A stretch of 64,000 nucleotides of DNA. Origin: Clostridiales bacterium. Lineage in GTDB: Bacteria > Bacillota > Clostridia > Oscillospirales > Oscillospiraceae. The DNA lies in the NCBI GenBank assembly GCA_012719035.1, contig JAAYBD010000044.1:1-64000 (forward strand). The letters are read 5' to 3'. The position numbers and the translations under genes were made by a program. The notes beneath the pieces are model-generated. The model was not told where the DNA came from. It saw only the letters and a list, made by a program, of their open reading frames with translations, and ran no database searches. Of the stretch, positions 8,748 to 17,514 are shown in pieces (the first letter of the stretch is position 1; every line of letters begins with the position of its first letter).

Positions 8748-9848
8748 ATGACTGACGAAGAATATATGCGCACAGCGATACAGCTTGCCCAAAAGGGCTG
8801 CGGATGGGTCAACCCAAACCCAATGGTAGGCGCCGTTATCGTAAAGGACGGCAAAATCATAGGGCAGGGCTTCCACCGGAAATTCGGCGGACCTCATGCC
8901 GAACGAAACGCGCTTTCAGACTGTGTTTCATCTCCATTGGGTGCAGCTCTCTATGTCACTTTGGAGCCTTGCTGTCATTACGGCAAGACCCCGCCCTGCA
9001 CCGAAGCGATCCTTGACAGCGGAATACGCCGCGTGGTGATCGGTTCTTCTGACCCTAACCCGCTGATCTGCGGAAAAGGCACAGAGATTTTGCGTTCCCG
9101 CGGAATCGAAGTGACAGAGGGCGTTTTGAAAGACGAATGCGATTCGCTCAACAAAAGTTTTTTTCACTATATACGAACCAAAACTCCCTATGTCATGATG
9201 AAATACGCCATGACCATGGACGGTAAAATTGCAACGCGCACGGGAAAATCTCAATGGATCACAGGTGAAGCGGCAAGACGGCGCGTGCACGAGGACAGAC
9301 ACCGCTATTCTGCCATTATGGCAGGTATCGGCACAGTGCTTGTTGACGATCCCCTGTTGACCTGCCGCTTAGAAAACGGCAGAAATCCCATCCGCATAGT
9401 CTGCGACACAAATTTGAGAACACCGCTTAGCTCAAGACTTGTCAGTACGGCGAAGCTCTTCGGCACTATTCTTGCTACATCGGCAGAGGAACACGAAAGG
9501 CATCTTCCCTACCTTGAAGCAGGCTGTAAGATTGTAGTTGTCCCCGAAAAGGACGGACACATTGATTTGAACTGCCTTATGGCAAAACTTGGTGAAATGG
9601 AAATAGACAGCATCCTGCTGGAGGGCGGCGGAACGCTGAACTGGTCGGCACTGCAAAGCGGGATAGTAAACAAAGTGCAAACCTATATCGCCCCAAAGCT
9701 GTTCGGCGGCAATGGGAAAACCCCGGTGGCAGGCATCGGGGCTGACCGCCCCGACGAGGCATTTCAATTGAGCAAACCGTCCATCACCTTGATTGGTGAA
9801 GACATTTTGCTGGAAAGCGAGGTAATCACATGTTCACAGGAATTATAG
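8748..9848 (+). CDS. ribD: Bifunctional riboflavin biosynthesis deaminase/reductase RibD
   Basis: RibD (366 residues) deaminates the pyrimidine formed from GTP by RibBA and then reduces its ribose side chain. The N-terminal deaminase domain has the zinc site: His50 and Glu52 in PHAERNAL, and Cys75 and Cys84 in PCCHYGKTPPC. The C-terminal reductase domain (~145-366) includes MKYAMTMDGKIATRTG and ILLEGGGTLN. Length and domain order are normal. The start at 8748 has GGGAGG 8 bases upstream; an in-frame TTG at 8733 is rejected. It is the first gene of the FMN-riboswitch operon and overlaps ribE by 19 bases. Confidence 0.96.
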   Translation: MTDEEYMRTAIQLAQKGCGWVNPNPMVGAVIVKDGKIIGQGFHRKFGGPHAERNALSDCVSSPLGAALYVTLEPCCHYGKTPPCTEAILDSGIRRVVIGSSDPNPLICGKGTEILRSRGIEVTEGVLKDECDSLNKSFFHYIRTKTPYVMMKYAMTMDGKIATRTGKSQWITGEAARRRVHEDRHRYSAIMAGIGTVLVDDPLLTCRLENGRNPIRIVCDTNLRTPLSSRLVSTAKLFGTILATSAEEHERHLPYLEAGCKIVVVPEKDGHIDLNCLMAKLGEMEIDSILLEGGGTLNWSALQSGIVNKVQTYIAPKLFGGNGKTPVAGIGADRPDEAFQLSKPSITLIGEDILLESEVITCSQEL

Positions 9849-10468
9849 AAGAAATCGGACATATTCAAGGACTGCGCAAAGGCGGGAAGTCCTCTGTCCT
9901 CTCCATTGGCGCAGAGGAAATCATGCAGGATATCCGCCTTGGCGACAGCATCGCCGTCAATGGGGTTTGCCTGACTGTCACTTCCTTTTCCCAAAGCGGC
10001 TTTACTGCCGATGTGATGCACGAGACTCTCGACCGTTCTTCGCTCGGAAGCCTGCACATCGGCAGCCCCGTCAATCTGGAGCGGGCACTGCCTGCAAACG
10101 GACGCTTAGGCGGGCACATTGTTTCCGGTCACATTGACGGCACAGGCACGATATCCGCCATTCAAAAGGACGATAATGCCGTTTGGTACACCATAAAGAC
10201 CAATGACAGGATACTCCGCTACGTCATCGAAAAAGGTTCCATAGCTATCGACGGAATCAGTTTGACTGTTGCAAAAGTGCAGAAAGACAGCTTTAGCGTT
10301 TCGGTCATCCCCCATACAGCGAAAAATACGATCCTGCCCCAAAAGCGCATTGGCGATACGGTCAATCTTGAAAACGACTGCATCGGAAAATATGTGGAAC
10401 GCCTGATGGGATTTGATAAATCAAAAAGCAATATCACAAACGAATTTCTTACGAAATATGGATTTTAA
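9830..10468 (+). CDS. ribE: Riboflavin synthase alpha chain
   Basis: This 212-residue enzyme dismutates two 6,7-dimethyl-8-ribityllumazines into riboflavin and the pyrimidinedione. The two tandem lumazine-binding domains are visible: MFTGIIEEIG at the start of the first and GRLGGHIVSGHIDGTG at the start of the second. The N-terminal MFTGI, important in catalysis in the family, is intact. The gene starts inside the end of ribD, implying translational coupling, and is followed by ribBA after 12 bases. Confidence 0.96.
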   Translation: MFTGIIEEIGHIQGLRKGGKSSVLSIGAEEIMQDIRLGDSIAVNGVCLTVTSFSQSGFTADVMHETLDRSSLGSLHIGSPVNLERALPANGRLGGHIVSGHIDGTGTISAIQKDDNAVWYTIKTNDRILRYVIEKGSIAIDGISLTVAKVQKDSFSVSVIPHTAKNTILPQKRIGDTVNLENDCIGKYVERLMGFDKSKSNITNEFLTKYGF

Positions 10469-10480
10469 GGAGGAATCGAG

Positions 10481-11680
10481 ATGTTTCAATTCAGTACGAT
10501 ACCGGAAGCTCTTGAAGAACTGAGACAGGGCAGAATAATCCTTGTCACAGATGACGAAGACAGAGAAAACGAGGGTGATTTCATCTGCGCTGCGCAGTTT
10601 GCAACAACGGAAAATGTAAATTTCATGGCAATGCACGGCAAGGGTCTTATCTGCATGCCCATGAGCGCGGAACTTTGCAGAAAGCTCCGATTTCCTCAGA
10701 TGGTTGCCGATAACACAGACAGCCACGAGACAGCTTTTACGGTTTCTATTGACCATGTAGACACGACGACGGGTATTTCGGCGGCGGAACGGAGTATCAC
10801 CGCGATGAAATGCGTTGAGGACAGCGCAAAGCCCGAGGATTTCCGCCGCCCGGGACATATGTTCCCGCTCCTTGCCCGAAAAAACGGGGTTCTGGAGCGT
10901 AACGGTCATACGGAGGCAACTGTTGACCTCATGCGTCTGGCGGGTTTGAAGGAATGCGGCCTGTGCTGCGAGATAATGCGCGAAGACGGCAACATGATGC
11001 GCACTCCCGAGCTTATTGAGCTTGCCCAAAAATGGAATCTAAAGTTTATCACAATCAAATCCCTGCAGGATTACCGCAAGAAAAACGACAAGCTTGTGGA
11101 GCGTGTCACCTCTGCCGAGCTCCCGACAAAATACGGTGATTTCAGAGTGTACGGCTACGTCAACAAGCTAAACTCCGAGCATCATGTGGCACTGGTCAAA
11201 GGCGATATCGGCAATGGTGAAAACCTTCTGTGCCGGGTTCACTCCGAATGTCTTACCGGAGATGCTTTCGGCTCTGCCCGCTGCGACTGCGGTCAGCAGC
11301 TTGCAACGGCAATGGCTCAGATAGAGGAAGAGGGACGGGGAATTCTGCTCTATATGCGTCAGGAGGGACGCGGAATCGGTCTTATCAACAAATTGCGCGC
11401 CTATGAGCTGCAGGATCAGGGCATGGATACTTTGTCCGCTAATCTGGCGCTTGGCTTTGCCGGAGATCTGCGTGAGTATTTTATCGGTGCTCAGATACTT
11501 CGCGACCTTGGCGCAAAAACTCTGCGCCTGCTCACAAATAACCCCGACAAGGTCTATCAGCTCTCTGACTTCGGCATGGACATCATAGAACGCGTTCCTA
11601 TCCAAATGGATGCAACTGCCCACGACCTTTTTTATCTGAAAACCAAGCAGGAAAAGATGGGTCATATTTTAAATTACTAA
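10481..11680 (+). CDS. ribBA: DHBP synthase / GTP cyclohydrolase II fusion RibBA
   Basis: The 399-residue bifunctional enzyme supplies both precursors of the riboflavin pathway. Residues 1-200 are 3,4-dihydroxy-2-butanone 4-phosphate synthase, with the acidic metal motif [11 protein letters not shown] at 24-34 and the HTEATVDL region at about 143. Residues ~205-399 are GTP cyclohydrolase II, with zinc ligands Cys257, Cys268 and Cys270 ([16 protein letters not shown]) and the RQEGRGIGL loop at 293. AAGGAGG lies upstream of ATG 10481. All key residues I can check are present. Confidence 0.97.
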   Translation: MFQFSTIPEALEELRQGRIILVTDDEDRENEGDFICAAQFATTENVNFMAMHGKGLICMPMSAELCRKLRFPQMVADNTDSHETAFTVSIDHVDTTTGISAAERSITAMKCVEDSAKPEDFRRPGHMFPLLARKNGVLERNGHTEATVDLMRLAGLKECGLCCEIMREDGNMMRTPELIELAQKWNLKFITIKSLQDYRKKNDKLVERVTSAELPTKYGDFRVYGYVNKLNSEHHVALVKGDIGNGENLLCRVHSECLTGDAFGSARCDCGQQLATAMAQIEEEGRGILLYMRQEGRGIGLINKLRAYELQDQGMDTLSANLALGFAGDLREYFIGAQILRDLGAKTLRLLTNNPDKVYQLSDFGMDIIERVPIQMDATAHDLFYLKTKQEKMGHILNY

Positions 11681-11701
11681 ATAAATTAAGGAGATTTTTA
11701 T

Positions 11702-12169
11702 ATGAAAACATTTGAAGGAAAGCTTGTATCCAAAGACATTAGGGTCGGCATTGTCGCCGCCCGTTTCAATGAATTTATTACCTCGAAGCTTCTCGGCGGA
11801 GCACTGGACGGTCTGAAGCGTCATGAGGTCTGTGAGGAGAACATTGATATCGCGTGGGTTCCGGGTGCATTTGAAATTCCGCTGATTGCATCCAAAATGG
11901 CGCAAAGTGGAAAATATGACGCAGTGATTTGTCTCGGCGCCGTAATACGCGGAAGCACGACGCATTATGACTATGTTTGTAGCGAAGTTTCAAAAGGCAT
12001 TGCCAATGTGTCGCTAAGCAGCGGTATCCCTGTTATGTTCGGCGTTCTGACGACCGAAAACATAGAGCAGGCCATCGAGCGTGCGGGCAGCAAGGTTGGC
12101 AACAAGGGCTTTGACTGCGCAGTCGGCGCGATTGAAATGGTTAACTTGATTCGTGAAATGAAAGCCTGA
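11702..12169 (+). CDS. ribH: 6,7-dimethyl-8-ribityllumazine synthase
   Basis: This 155-residue protein condenses the pyrimidinedione with 3,4-dihydroxy-2-butanone 4-phosphate and normally forms a large icosahedral shell. Family hallmarks are [10 protein letters not shown] near the start, [10 protein letters not shown], the phosphate-binding [16 protein letters not shown] and the [11 protein letters not shown] block. A GGAG site precedes ATG 11702. It is the last gene of the riboflavin operon; I see no clear terminator in the 270 bases that follow. Confidence 0.97.
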   Translation: MKTFEGKLVSKDIRVGIVAARFNEFITSKLLGGALDGLKRHEVCEENIDIAWVPGAFEIPLIASKMAQSGKYDAVICLGAVIRGSTTHYDYVCSEVSKGIANVSLSSGIPVMFGVLTTENIEQAIERAGSKVGNKGFDCAVGAIEMVNLIREMKA

Positions 12170-12391
12170 GATAATAAGCCTCTTTACGCTTTGCCGGGAG
12201 ACAATTTTTGAGATTACATATATATTCATAATGTATAACTTCCCTTCAACATATTAGTTGTTGTTACGAAATTAAGCTTGCCTTCAAAATAAATGTCACA
12301 TTTTGGGTCTCTCAAGAGATATATAGATGAGACACAAAAGAGGGCAGCCGTATGCCACATCCGAAAAAGTATTATGGCATATTGCTGTTCC

Positions 12392-12421
12392 CCGCATACT
12401 GCCCATATGGGCAGTATGCGG
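12392..12421. repeat. Perfect 30-bp palindrome upstream of the second lipoprotein gene
   Basis: Fifteen bases (CCGCATACTGCCCAT) are followed at once by their exact reverse complement. There is no loop and no T tract, so it is a poor terminator. It lies 22 bases before the start codon at 12444, suited to an operator for a dimeric regulator or a cruciform site. The rest of 12170-12443 shows no gene. Confidence 0.85.
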
Positions 12422-12443
12422 ATGGTTTGAAAGGTGTGACAGC

Positions 12444-14484
12444 ATGAGAAAAAGAACAGCAATATCCATAGCGCTTCTGATTTCCGTTTTACTGGCACAG
12501 TTGTCGGGGTGCAAGGGCGGTAAGGCTTCTTCGAGATTTGAAAACGCTGTAAGTAAGAGCGGAACAGTTGCAGCAGATAGCAATTTTGTTTACGGGCAAA
12601 GGATCATCGATGCATCGGGATTAAATTTAAACTGCCTTGAAATCGCTGAAAACGGCTACTATCTTTATGGCTCCGAAAACGGAGAACTGGCATTTTTTTA
12701 TACCGATTTGGATTTCAGCAGCTTTAACAAAATCAATTATAACACCGATGCTATGCTCATGCTCAACTGCATGAACGTGAATAGCTCCGGCAATCTTTGT
12801 ATCCTCGAATATAAAGAGTCCGGTACCGGCACAGATATAGAACAGATCTGCCATTTTAAGGAGCTTGACAAAAGCGGCTCTGTATTAAAGGATATCGATT
12901 TATCCTTTTTGTACGATGTTACAAACACTACAATTACAGCTTGTCTGATTTCAGACTCGGGAAACATCCTTATCAATTGCATCGACAAAATCATTCTTTT
13001 AGACGAAAACGGAAAAATTATTTCAGAGCGTAAAACAAACAATATTCCTAAACGAACGGTGAAATCCGCTGACGGTGACCTTCTTATCTGCTCACCGGAT
13101 GAGAAGGGTTATATTATTGAGCTTTGCGACTGGAATACGCTTGAGGTAAAAAAATCGACGGTTATAGACTATAATTTTACCGCCGCCTTTGACGGAAAAC
13201 TGTACGATGTCTATTTTGCTGATGCCAATAACCTCTACGGCTATGATTTCAAATCCGAAACCGTCACGACAATCCTCAATTGGGTAGACTGCGGATTGAG
13301 CGGCATAAATAATATAACGGCACTTGACAACGAAAGCTTTATAACGTTTGTTATGGGAAAACCCATCATACTTGAAAAACAAGAAATTGACGGCGAAGTT
13401 ACCAATCTTACACTCGCAACGTTTAATATGAGTATGGAATTGCGGGATGCTGTTGTGCACTTTAACGGCGCAAATAGAAAGTATAAGATCACTGTTAACG
13501 ACTATTCAGTCTACAATACGGCAGAGAACGATACGGTCGGTTTGCTAAGACTTAACACAGAAATAATCGCGGGAACTTTACCGGATATTTTGGATTTATC
13601 GCAGCTTCCGGTTCAAAAATTTGCGGCAATCGGACTTTTAGCAGATTTGACGCCATATATGAGCGATATCATGCCCGAGTTTCTTGAAAACATTCTAAAG
13701 TCCGCAGATATAAAAGGCGGAATTTATGAGTTTATTCCTGCATTCGCCGTTCTATCCGTAATCGGCAGTCCCAAAGTTATCGGGGATAAGCCGGCTTGGG
13801 ATTTAAATGAATTTTATAATACAATTGAGAAAAACAATCAATTTGAATCGGTTTTCGGAAAATCTGTTACATCTTATGACTTCTTGCGCTATATTGTCGC
13901 CTTTAATAGTGATGAATTTATCAATTGGGAAGAAAAAAAGTGCAATTTTCAAACAGAGGAATTTTACAGGCTATTAAAGTACGCGTCAACTTATCCAAGC
14001 CAAAATTCTGCCGGAGCGGGCAGTATAATTGCTTATCTTGATGACTGGGACGATGTGTACAGCGGCAAACAAATGCTCATGGTCGATTGGATATACAGTC
14101 TTGGCTCAACATTGACCTACTCGGGACTTTTTCAAAACAATTATACATTCAAGGGTTTCCCGACATCATCGGGAAGCGGCAGCGTAGGTATTCCATATTT
14201 AAGTTTAGGGATGTCGTCAGTTTCGGAGAACAAAGACGATAGCCATCCCATCCTCTGAAACAAACGGTTTCATTTACCCGGATGTATCTCCGATAGACCA
14301 GTCCGATATTGATGCGATCCGTTCACTAATCGACTCCGTTGATTCTTCTTATAGAGCCGATGAAGCTATAGAGCAGATTGTCATGGAAGAAGCTTCTTAT
14401 TACTTCACGGGACAAAAGTCTGCAGAAGAATGCGCAAAGCTTATCCAAAGCAGAGTAGGTATTTACATTTCCGAGCAGGGATAA
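12444..14484 (+). pseudogene. Frameshifted paralogue of the solute-binding-like lipoprotein
   Basis: ATG 12444, after AAAGG, starts a protein with a signal peptide and lipobox (LAQLSGC). It has the same propeller-like N-terminal half and solute-binding C-terminal half as the gene at 6054-8228 (shared ILNWVDCGLSG and LLRLNTEIIAGTLPDIL). The frame stops at 14258 after SENKDD. The next frame continues from about 14230 to 14484 with the rest of the family C-terminus (IAIPSSETNGF, IDSVDSSYRADEAIEQIV, AKLIQSRVGIYISEQG). Compared with the paralogue about 20 residues are missing at the break, so a small out-of-frame deletion is likely. A truncated but stable product is possible. Confidence 0.75.
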
Positions 14485-14544
14485 GTAAGTTTAAATATGA
14501 TTCAATTCTTATACACACATCTTCAAACTATAATAAAATAGACG

Positions 14545-14582
14545 GGGCGTGCAATAAAACTGTTACTGCACGCCCTAATTTT
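14545..14582 (+). terminator. Terminator after the broken lipoprotein gene
   Basis: GGGCGTGCA and TGCACGCCC pair around a 13-base loop, followed by TAATTTTTATT. Confidence 0.8.
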
Positions 14583-14657
14583 TATTATAAATAATATACA
14601 ACTACAGCAAGCTCATAGAAGCGACAAAAGCTGAGAACAAATTATTATGCTATAAGA

Positions 14658-15020
14658 CTATAAATTTATCCATCTAATTATAAGCATTAAAAAATCAGTA
14701 TTGCTTGGAGCAACAGTAAAATAGTGTTTCAGCGTATTTTCTCCTCCGATATTCCATGAGATATCTATTGCATGGCGGATAGCCTTTTCAACTCTTTTGG
14801 GAGTAGTATAGTGTTTTTCTGCAATTTCGTAATATATATTTGGCGTTATATCAATATTACTGCCAGTCTCTTTTATCATTATTAAGGCTTCGCTGATGTA
14901 TTGATAACCCCTTATATGAGGGAGTACTCCAAAATGAACTAATGTTCTGTTAATAAAAACCTCTGTCTCGGCACCATATGGTAAGGCTAAAATTTGTTGG
15001 GGAACTACTTGCTTCCACAT
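14658..15020 (-). CDS. Stand-alone Spo0A C-terminal DNA-binding domain protein
   Basis: Nearly all of the 120 residues match the Spo0A C-terminal (sigma-A-contacting, 0A-box-binding) domain: LVHFGVLPHIRGYQYISEAL, then a basic recognition region TTPKRVEKAIRHAIDISW and a closing segment after NIGG. The receiver domain that normally controls Spo0A by phosphorylation is missing, and no histidine kinase is adjacent. It may act on a subset of 0A-type boxes constitutively or compete with Spo0A; that is inference. It is a single gene. The region just upstream (15021-15271) contains nothing else I can identify. Confidence 0.85.
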   Translation of the reverse strand: MWKQVVPQQILALPYGAETEVFINRTLVHFGVLPHIRGYQYISEALIMIKETGSNIDITPNIYYEIAEKHYTTPKRVEKAIRHAIDISWNIGGENTLKHYFTVAPSNTDFLMLIIRWINL

Positions 15021-15271
15021 TTATACTGATCTCCTCTCAAAGTCGAGCCATCAAAACAGATATCCTTGCCATCGGATTTCAACGAACTGCATCATCCGCA
15101 TATTAGGGATATCTGTCAATAAGATAATCGTTTTTCTCCGCTTTTCCACTCACCCTAATCATATCACTCCTTTCATATATAAACGGTTAATATCCAGCCC
15201 AAATACAATCTACAACTTAATTCCATTACAGTCAAGCTCAATTGCCTCTTTGCTAATAAAAATGCCTGATA

Positions 15272-15300
15272 TTGACATATAATATACAATGGTATAAAAT
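15272..15300 (+). promoter_or_regulatory. Promoter of the first BlaI/M56 operon
   Basis: TTGACA (15272-15277) is followed after 17 bases by TAAAAT (15295-15300). Confidence 0.6.
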
Positions 15301-15326
15301 GCTGATGTCAGAAAGAAGGTGATTTT

Positions 15327-15719
15327 ATCGTTTCTTTATCAAAAAGCGAGTATGAAATACTGGCACTTTTATGGTCAGAAAACCGCGGATTGACTGCCGT
15401 TGAAATCAATGAGCTTGTTAAGGACAAATCTTGGAAAGACACTTCCATCCACTTGATTCTGAATAGCATGCTGGATAAAGGTATTGTGATTGTTGACGGA
15501 ATGGTCAGATCAGGACGCACATACAGCCGCGTTTTCAAGGCAGCCACAACGCCGGAAGAATATTCCCTAATGCAGGTAAAGCAGAACACTTCCTTTGCCA
15601 AGGACAAAAATTCGGCAATGGCCAACCTGTTTGTTTCTCTGATTGACAGTGACGAAGTCAATATTGAAACCATCAACAAAATCGAGGCTCTAATAAAAAA
15701 GAAGAAAGAGGGTCTATAA
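15327..15719 (+). CDS. BlaI/MecI-family repressor with unusual start
   Basis: The winged-helix protein (about 130 residues) resembles BlaI/MecI: SKSEYEILALLWSENRGLTA, then INELVKDKSWKDTSIHLILN and GRTYSRVFKA. The family start region (KSEYEIL) lies well upstream of the first usual start codon in frame (TTG 15390), which would remove the first DNA-contacting helices. The frame is open from 15306. GAAGGTG sits 5-9 bases before an ATC at 15327, so I place the start there as a non-AUG initiation; alternatively a mutation has damaged the start. BlaI repressors are usually removed by proteolysis triggered by the M56 partner encoded next. Confidence 0.75.
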   Translation: MVSLSKSEYEILALLWSENRGLTAVEINELVKDKSWKDTSIHLILNSMLDKGIVIVDGMVRSGRTYSRVFKAATTPEEYSLMQVKQNTSFAKDKNSAMANLFVSLIDSDEVNIETINKIEALIKKKKEGL

Positions 15720-15720
15720 A

Positions 15721-16875
15721 TTGGATACCTCTATCTTCTCTTTCATTATGTCACTGATATGGTGCAGTATTTTTCTGCTTTTTGCCGCAATTCTTAGACG
15801 AAAAACAGACTTCGTGCTAAAATACGGCGTCAGCTTTATCCTTTTGATTTTGATAATCGGAATAGCTCGTCTGCTATTGCCATTCGAACCGCATTTTGCC
15901 ATAGTCATTCATGCAACTTCCATTATGCCTGCTCTTCAAAGATTTCTTACGGATAGCATATTTCAGATTCGGGATATTTCTATCAGCCTATTTGATATAT
16001 TTATGTCAATATGGGCAATTGGAAGCCTTGTGTATCTGTCCAGCATTTTTATAGGAATAAGCAAGGCTGCCCGTAGAATAAGAAACCTCAGTTCCTCGTA
16101 CGATCCGCAGGTACAAAGAATAATGGATGCGATAATCCTTGATTCAAAACCAAAGCAAAAATACCGCATTATAATTTCAGATGATATTGCCTCGCCAATG
16201 CTGGTCGGCTTTTTTGCGCCAACTGTCCTGCTTCCTCCTATGTCCTTGTCGGACGAGGAGATGAGGTTTGTTCTTCTGCATGAATGGAATCACTTCCTTC
16301 ATAAGCACTTATGGATAAAGCTTCTTTTCAATGTACTCTGCGCTTTAATGTGGTGGAATCCGCTGATGTATATGATCAAAAGCGATCTCGACTATATCCT
16401 GGAAGTCAGCTGTGACCGGCTTGTGGTTAAAAGTTTTGAGGACGATGAACGCTTGGGCTATGTTGAATCAACGTTGGAAGTCATGAAACAACTGATTAAT
16501 TCAAAGCCTCATCCTTCCCTATATTCCATAGGATTTGTCAGCACCGCGGATCCGGAAAAAATCGTTCAGCGAAGCGAGCTTATCCTCTTTCCGCCGCAGA
16601 AAATCAGTAGACGTATTCAAAAAACTCTGGCTGCGACAATTTTGGGTCTTATGGTCGCTTCTTATTTGTTTATTGTGCAGCCAACTGCTCCCCCTCCAAA
16701 AAGCACGAACGAAGAATACATAAATATAAGTCCCGAAAACTCATATTTGTGCCCGAACGAGTATGGAACATATAAGTTGTTCGTTGATGGAAAGTATGTT
16801 GATACATTCAATCCAGATGAATTAGAGTCAAAGCCATATTCAAGTTTACCTATTAAAAACAAGGAGGATCACTAA
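15721..16875 (+). CDS. BlaR1/MecR1-like M56 membrane metallopeptidase
   Basis: The 384-residue protein has membrane segments at about 5-23, 38-55, 92-112 and 310-325. A cytoplasmic gluzincin loop carries HEWNH at 187-191 and the downstream acidic motif SCDRLVV. Only ~60 residues follow the last membrane segment, so there is no penicillin-binding sensor domain; the signal is unlikely to be a beta-lactam. The likely role is to cut the BlaI-like repressor on sensing a cell-envelope signal. It starts with TTG one base after the repressor gene and its stop overlaps the next start (TAATG), showing a tight operon. Confidence 0.85.
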   Translation: MDTSIFSFIMSLIWCSIFLLFAAILRRKTDFVLKYGVSFILLILIIGIARLLLPFEPHFAIVIHATSIMPALQRFLTDSIFQIRDISISLFDIFMSIWAIGSLVYLSSIFIGISKAARRIRNLSSSYDPQVQRIMDAIILDSKPKQKYRIIISDDIASPMLVGFFAPTVLLPPMSLSDEEMRFVLLHEWNHFLHKHLWIKLLFNVLCALMWWNPLMYMIKSDLDYILEVSCDRLVVKSFEDDERLGYVESTLEVMKQLINSKPHPSLYSIGFVSTADPEKIVQRSELILFPPQKISRRIQKTLAATILGLMVASYLFIVQPTAPPPKSTNEEYINISPENSYLCPNEYGTYKLFVDGKYVDTFNPDELESKPYSSLPIKNKEDH

Positions 16876-17111
16876 TGAAACTCAAGAAAAAAACTATTTT
16901 ATTTGCTTCCACCGCCTTATTTGCAATGAATATTTTCGCTGTAAATTCTCTTGCTTTATCTATGCCCCAAAATTTAGCTAATGATCAGGAAGTGGTAGCC
17001 AGAGCCGAAGAAACCGAATGGGTATATAGATATAATAATGGAAAATACCAAAAAAGGCTTTGGTCAAATACTTATCAAAAATGGTTGACAGACTGGATTG
17101 ATTGTAAATAA
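16875..17111 (+). CDS. Small secreted Trp/Tyr-rich protein
   Basis: The product has 78 residues: a clear signal peptide (KKK, then a hydrophobic stretch ending about residue 28) and a compact mature end containing WVYRYNNGKYQKRLWSNTY and a terminal WLTDWIDCK. The single Cys is next to the C-terminus. It overlaps the M56 gene by one base, so it is co-made with the sensor. It might be the signal, target or output of that system. I do not know a function for this family; it does not look like a typical bacteriocin. Confidence 0.7.
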   Translation: MKLKKKTILFASTALFAMNIFAVNSLALSMPQNLANDQEVVARAEETEWVYRYNNGKYQKRLWSNTYQKWLTDWIDCK

Positions 17112-17217
17112 TAAATAGACCTAATGATTTATGTTGCAATTAAGAGTTAAAGTAAAATCAAATTGTTAGTTTAGTAGATTTGTTTGAATGCAAACCATTT
17201 AGTTTTAGCAAAAAACA

Positions 17218-17266
17218 GAACAGGCGCAGCGGCAGACTGTCTGCTATCTGCGCCTGTTCTGTTTTT
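17218..17266 (+). terminator. Terminator after the secreted-protein gene
   Basis: GAACAGGCGCAG and CTGCGCCTGTTC pair, followed by TGTTTTTA. The remainder of 17112-17514 shows no gene. Confidence 0.8.
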
Positions 17267-17514
17267 ACACCGCATCAGCTGAAACAATATATTGCCGAAT
17301 TAAGTCTTAATTTAATCTTATTATATTTTCTCTCACTCTGCATTGGAGAGAATCTGTGTTTAAGGTCTTAATAAATTTATGGTAGGACTCTTAGCGGATA
17401 TCGCTAAATAGAAATCCCGCTTCACACTTATACTCCGACGATTTGCGGTTCTTCACGCAGGTACTTTTTGTATAATGGTTTTGTCTAACACTGTTGAAGA
17501 GCAAAGGAAAAAAT

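Noticed and set aside
15721-16875. Beta-lactam sensor function for the first M56 protein
   Set aside because: It lacks a penicillin-binding domain; only about 60 residues follow the last membrane segment.
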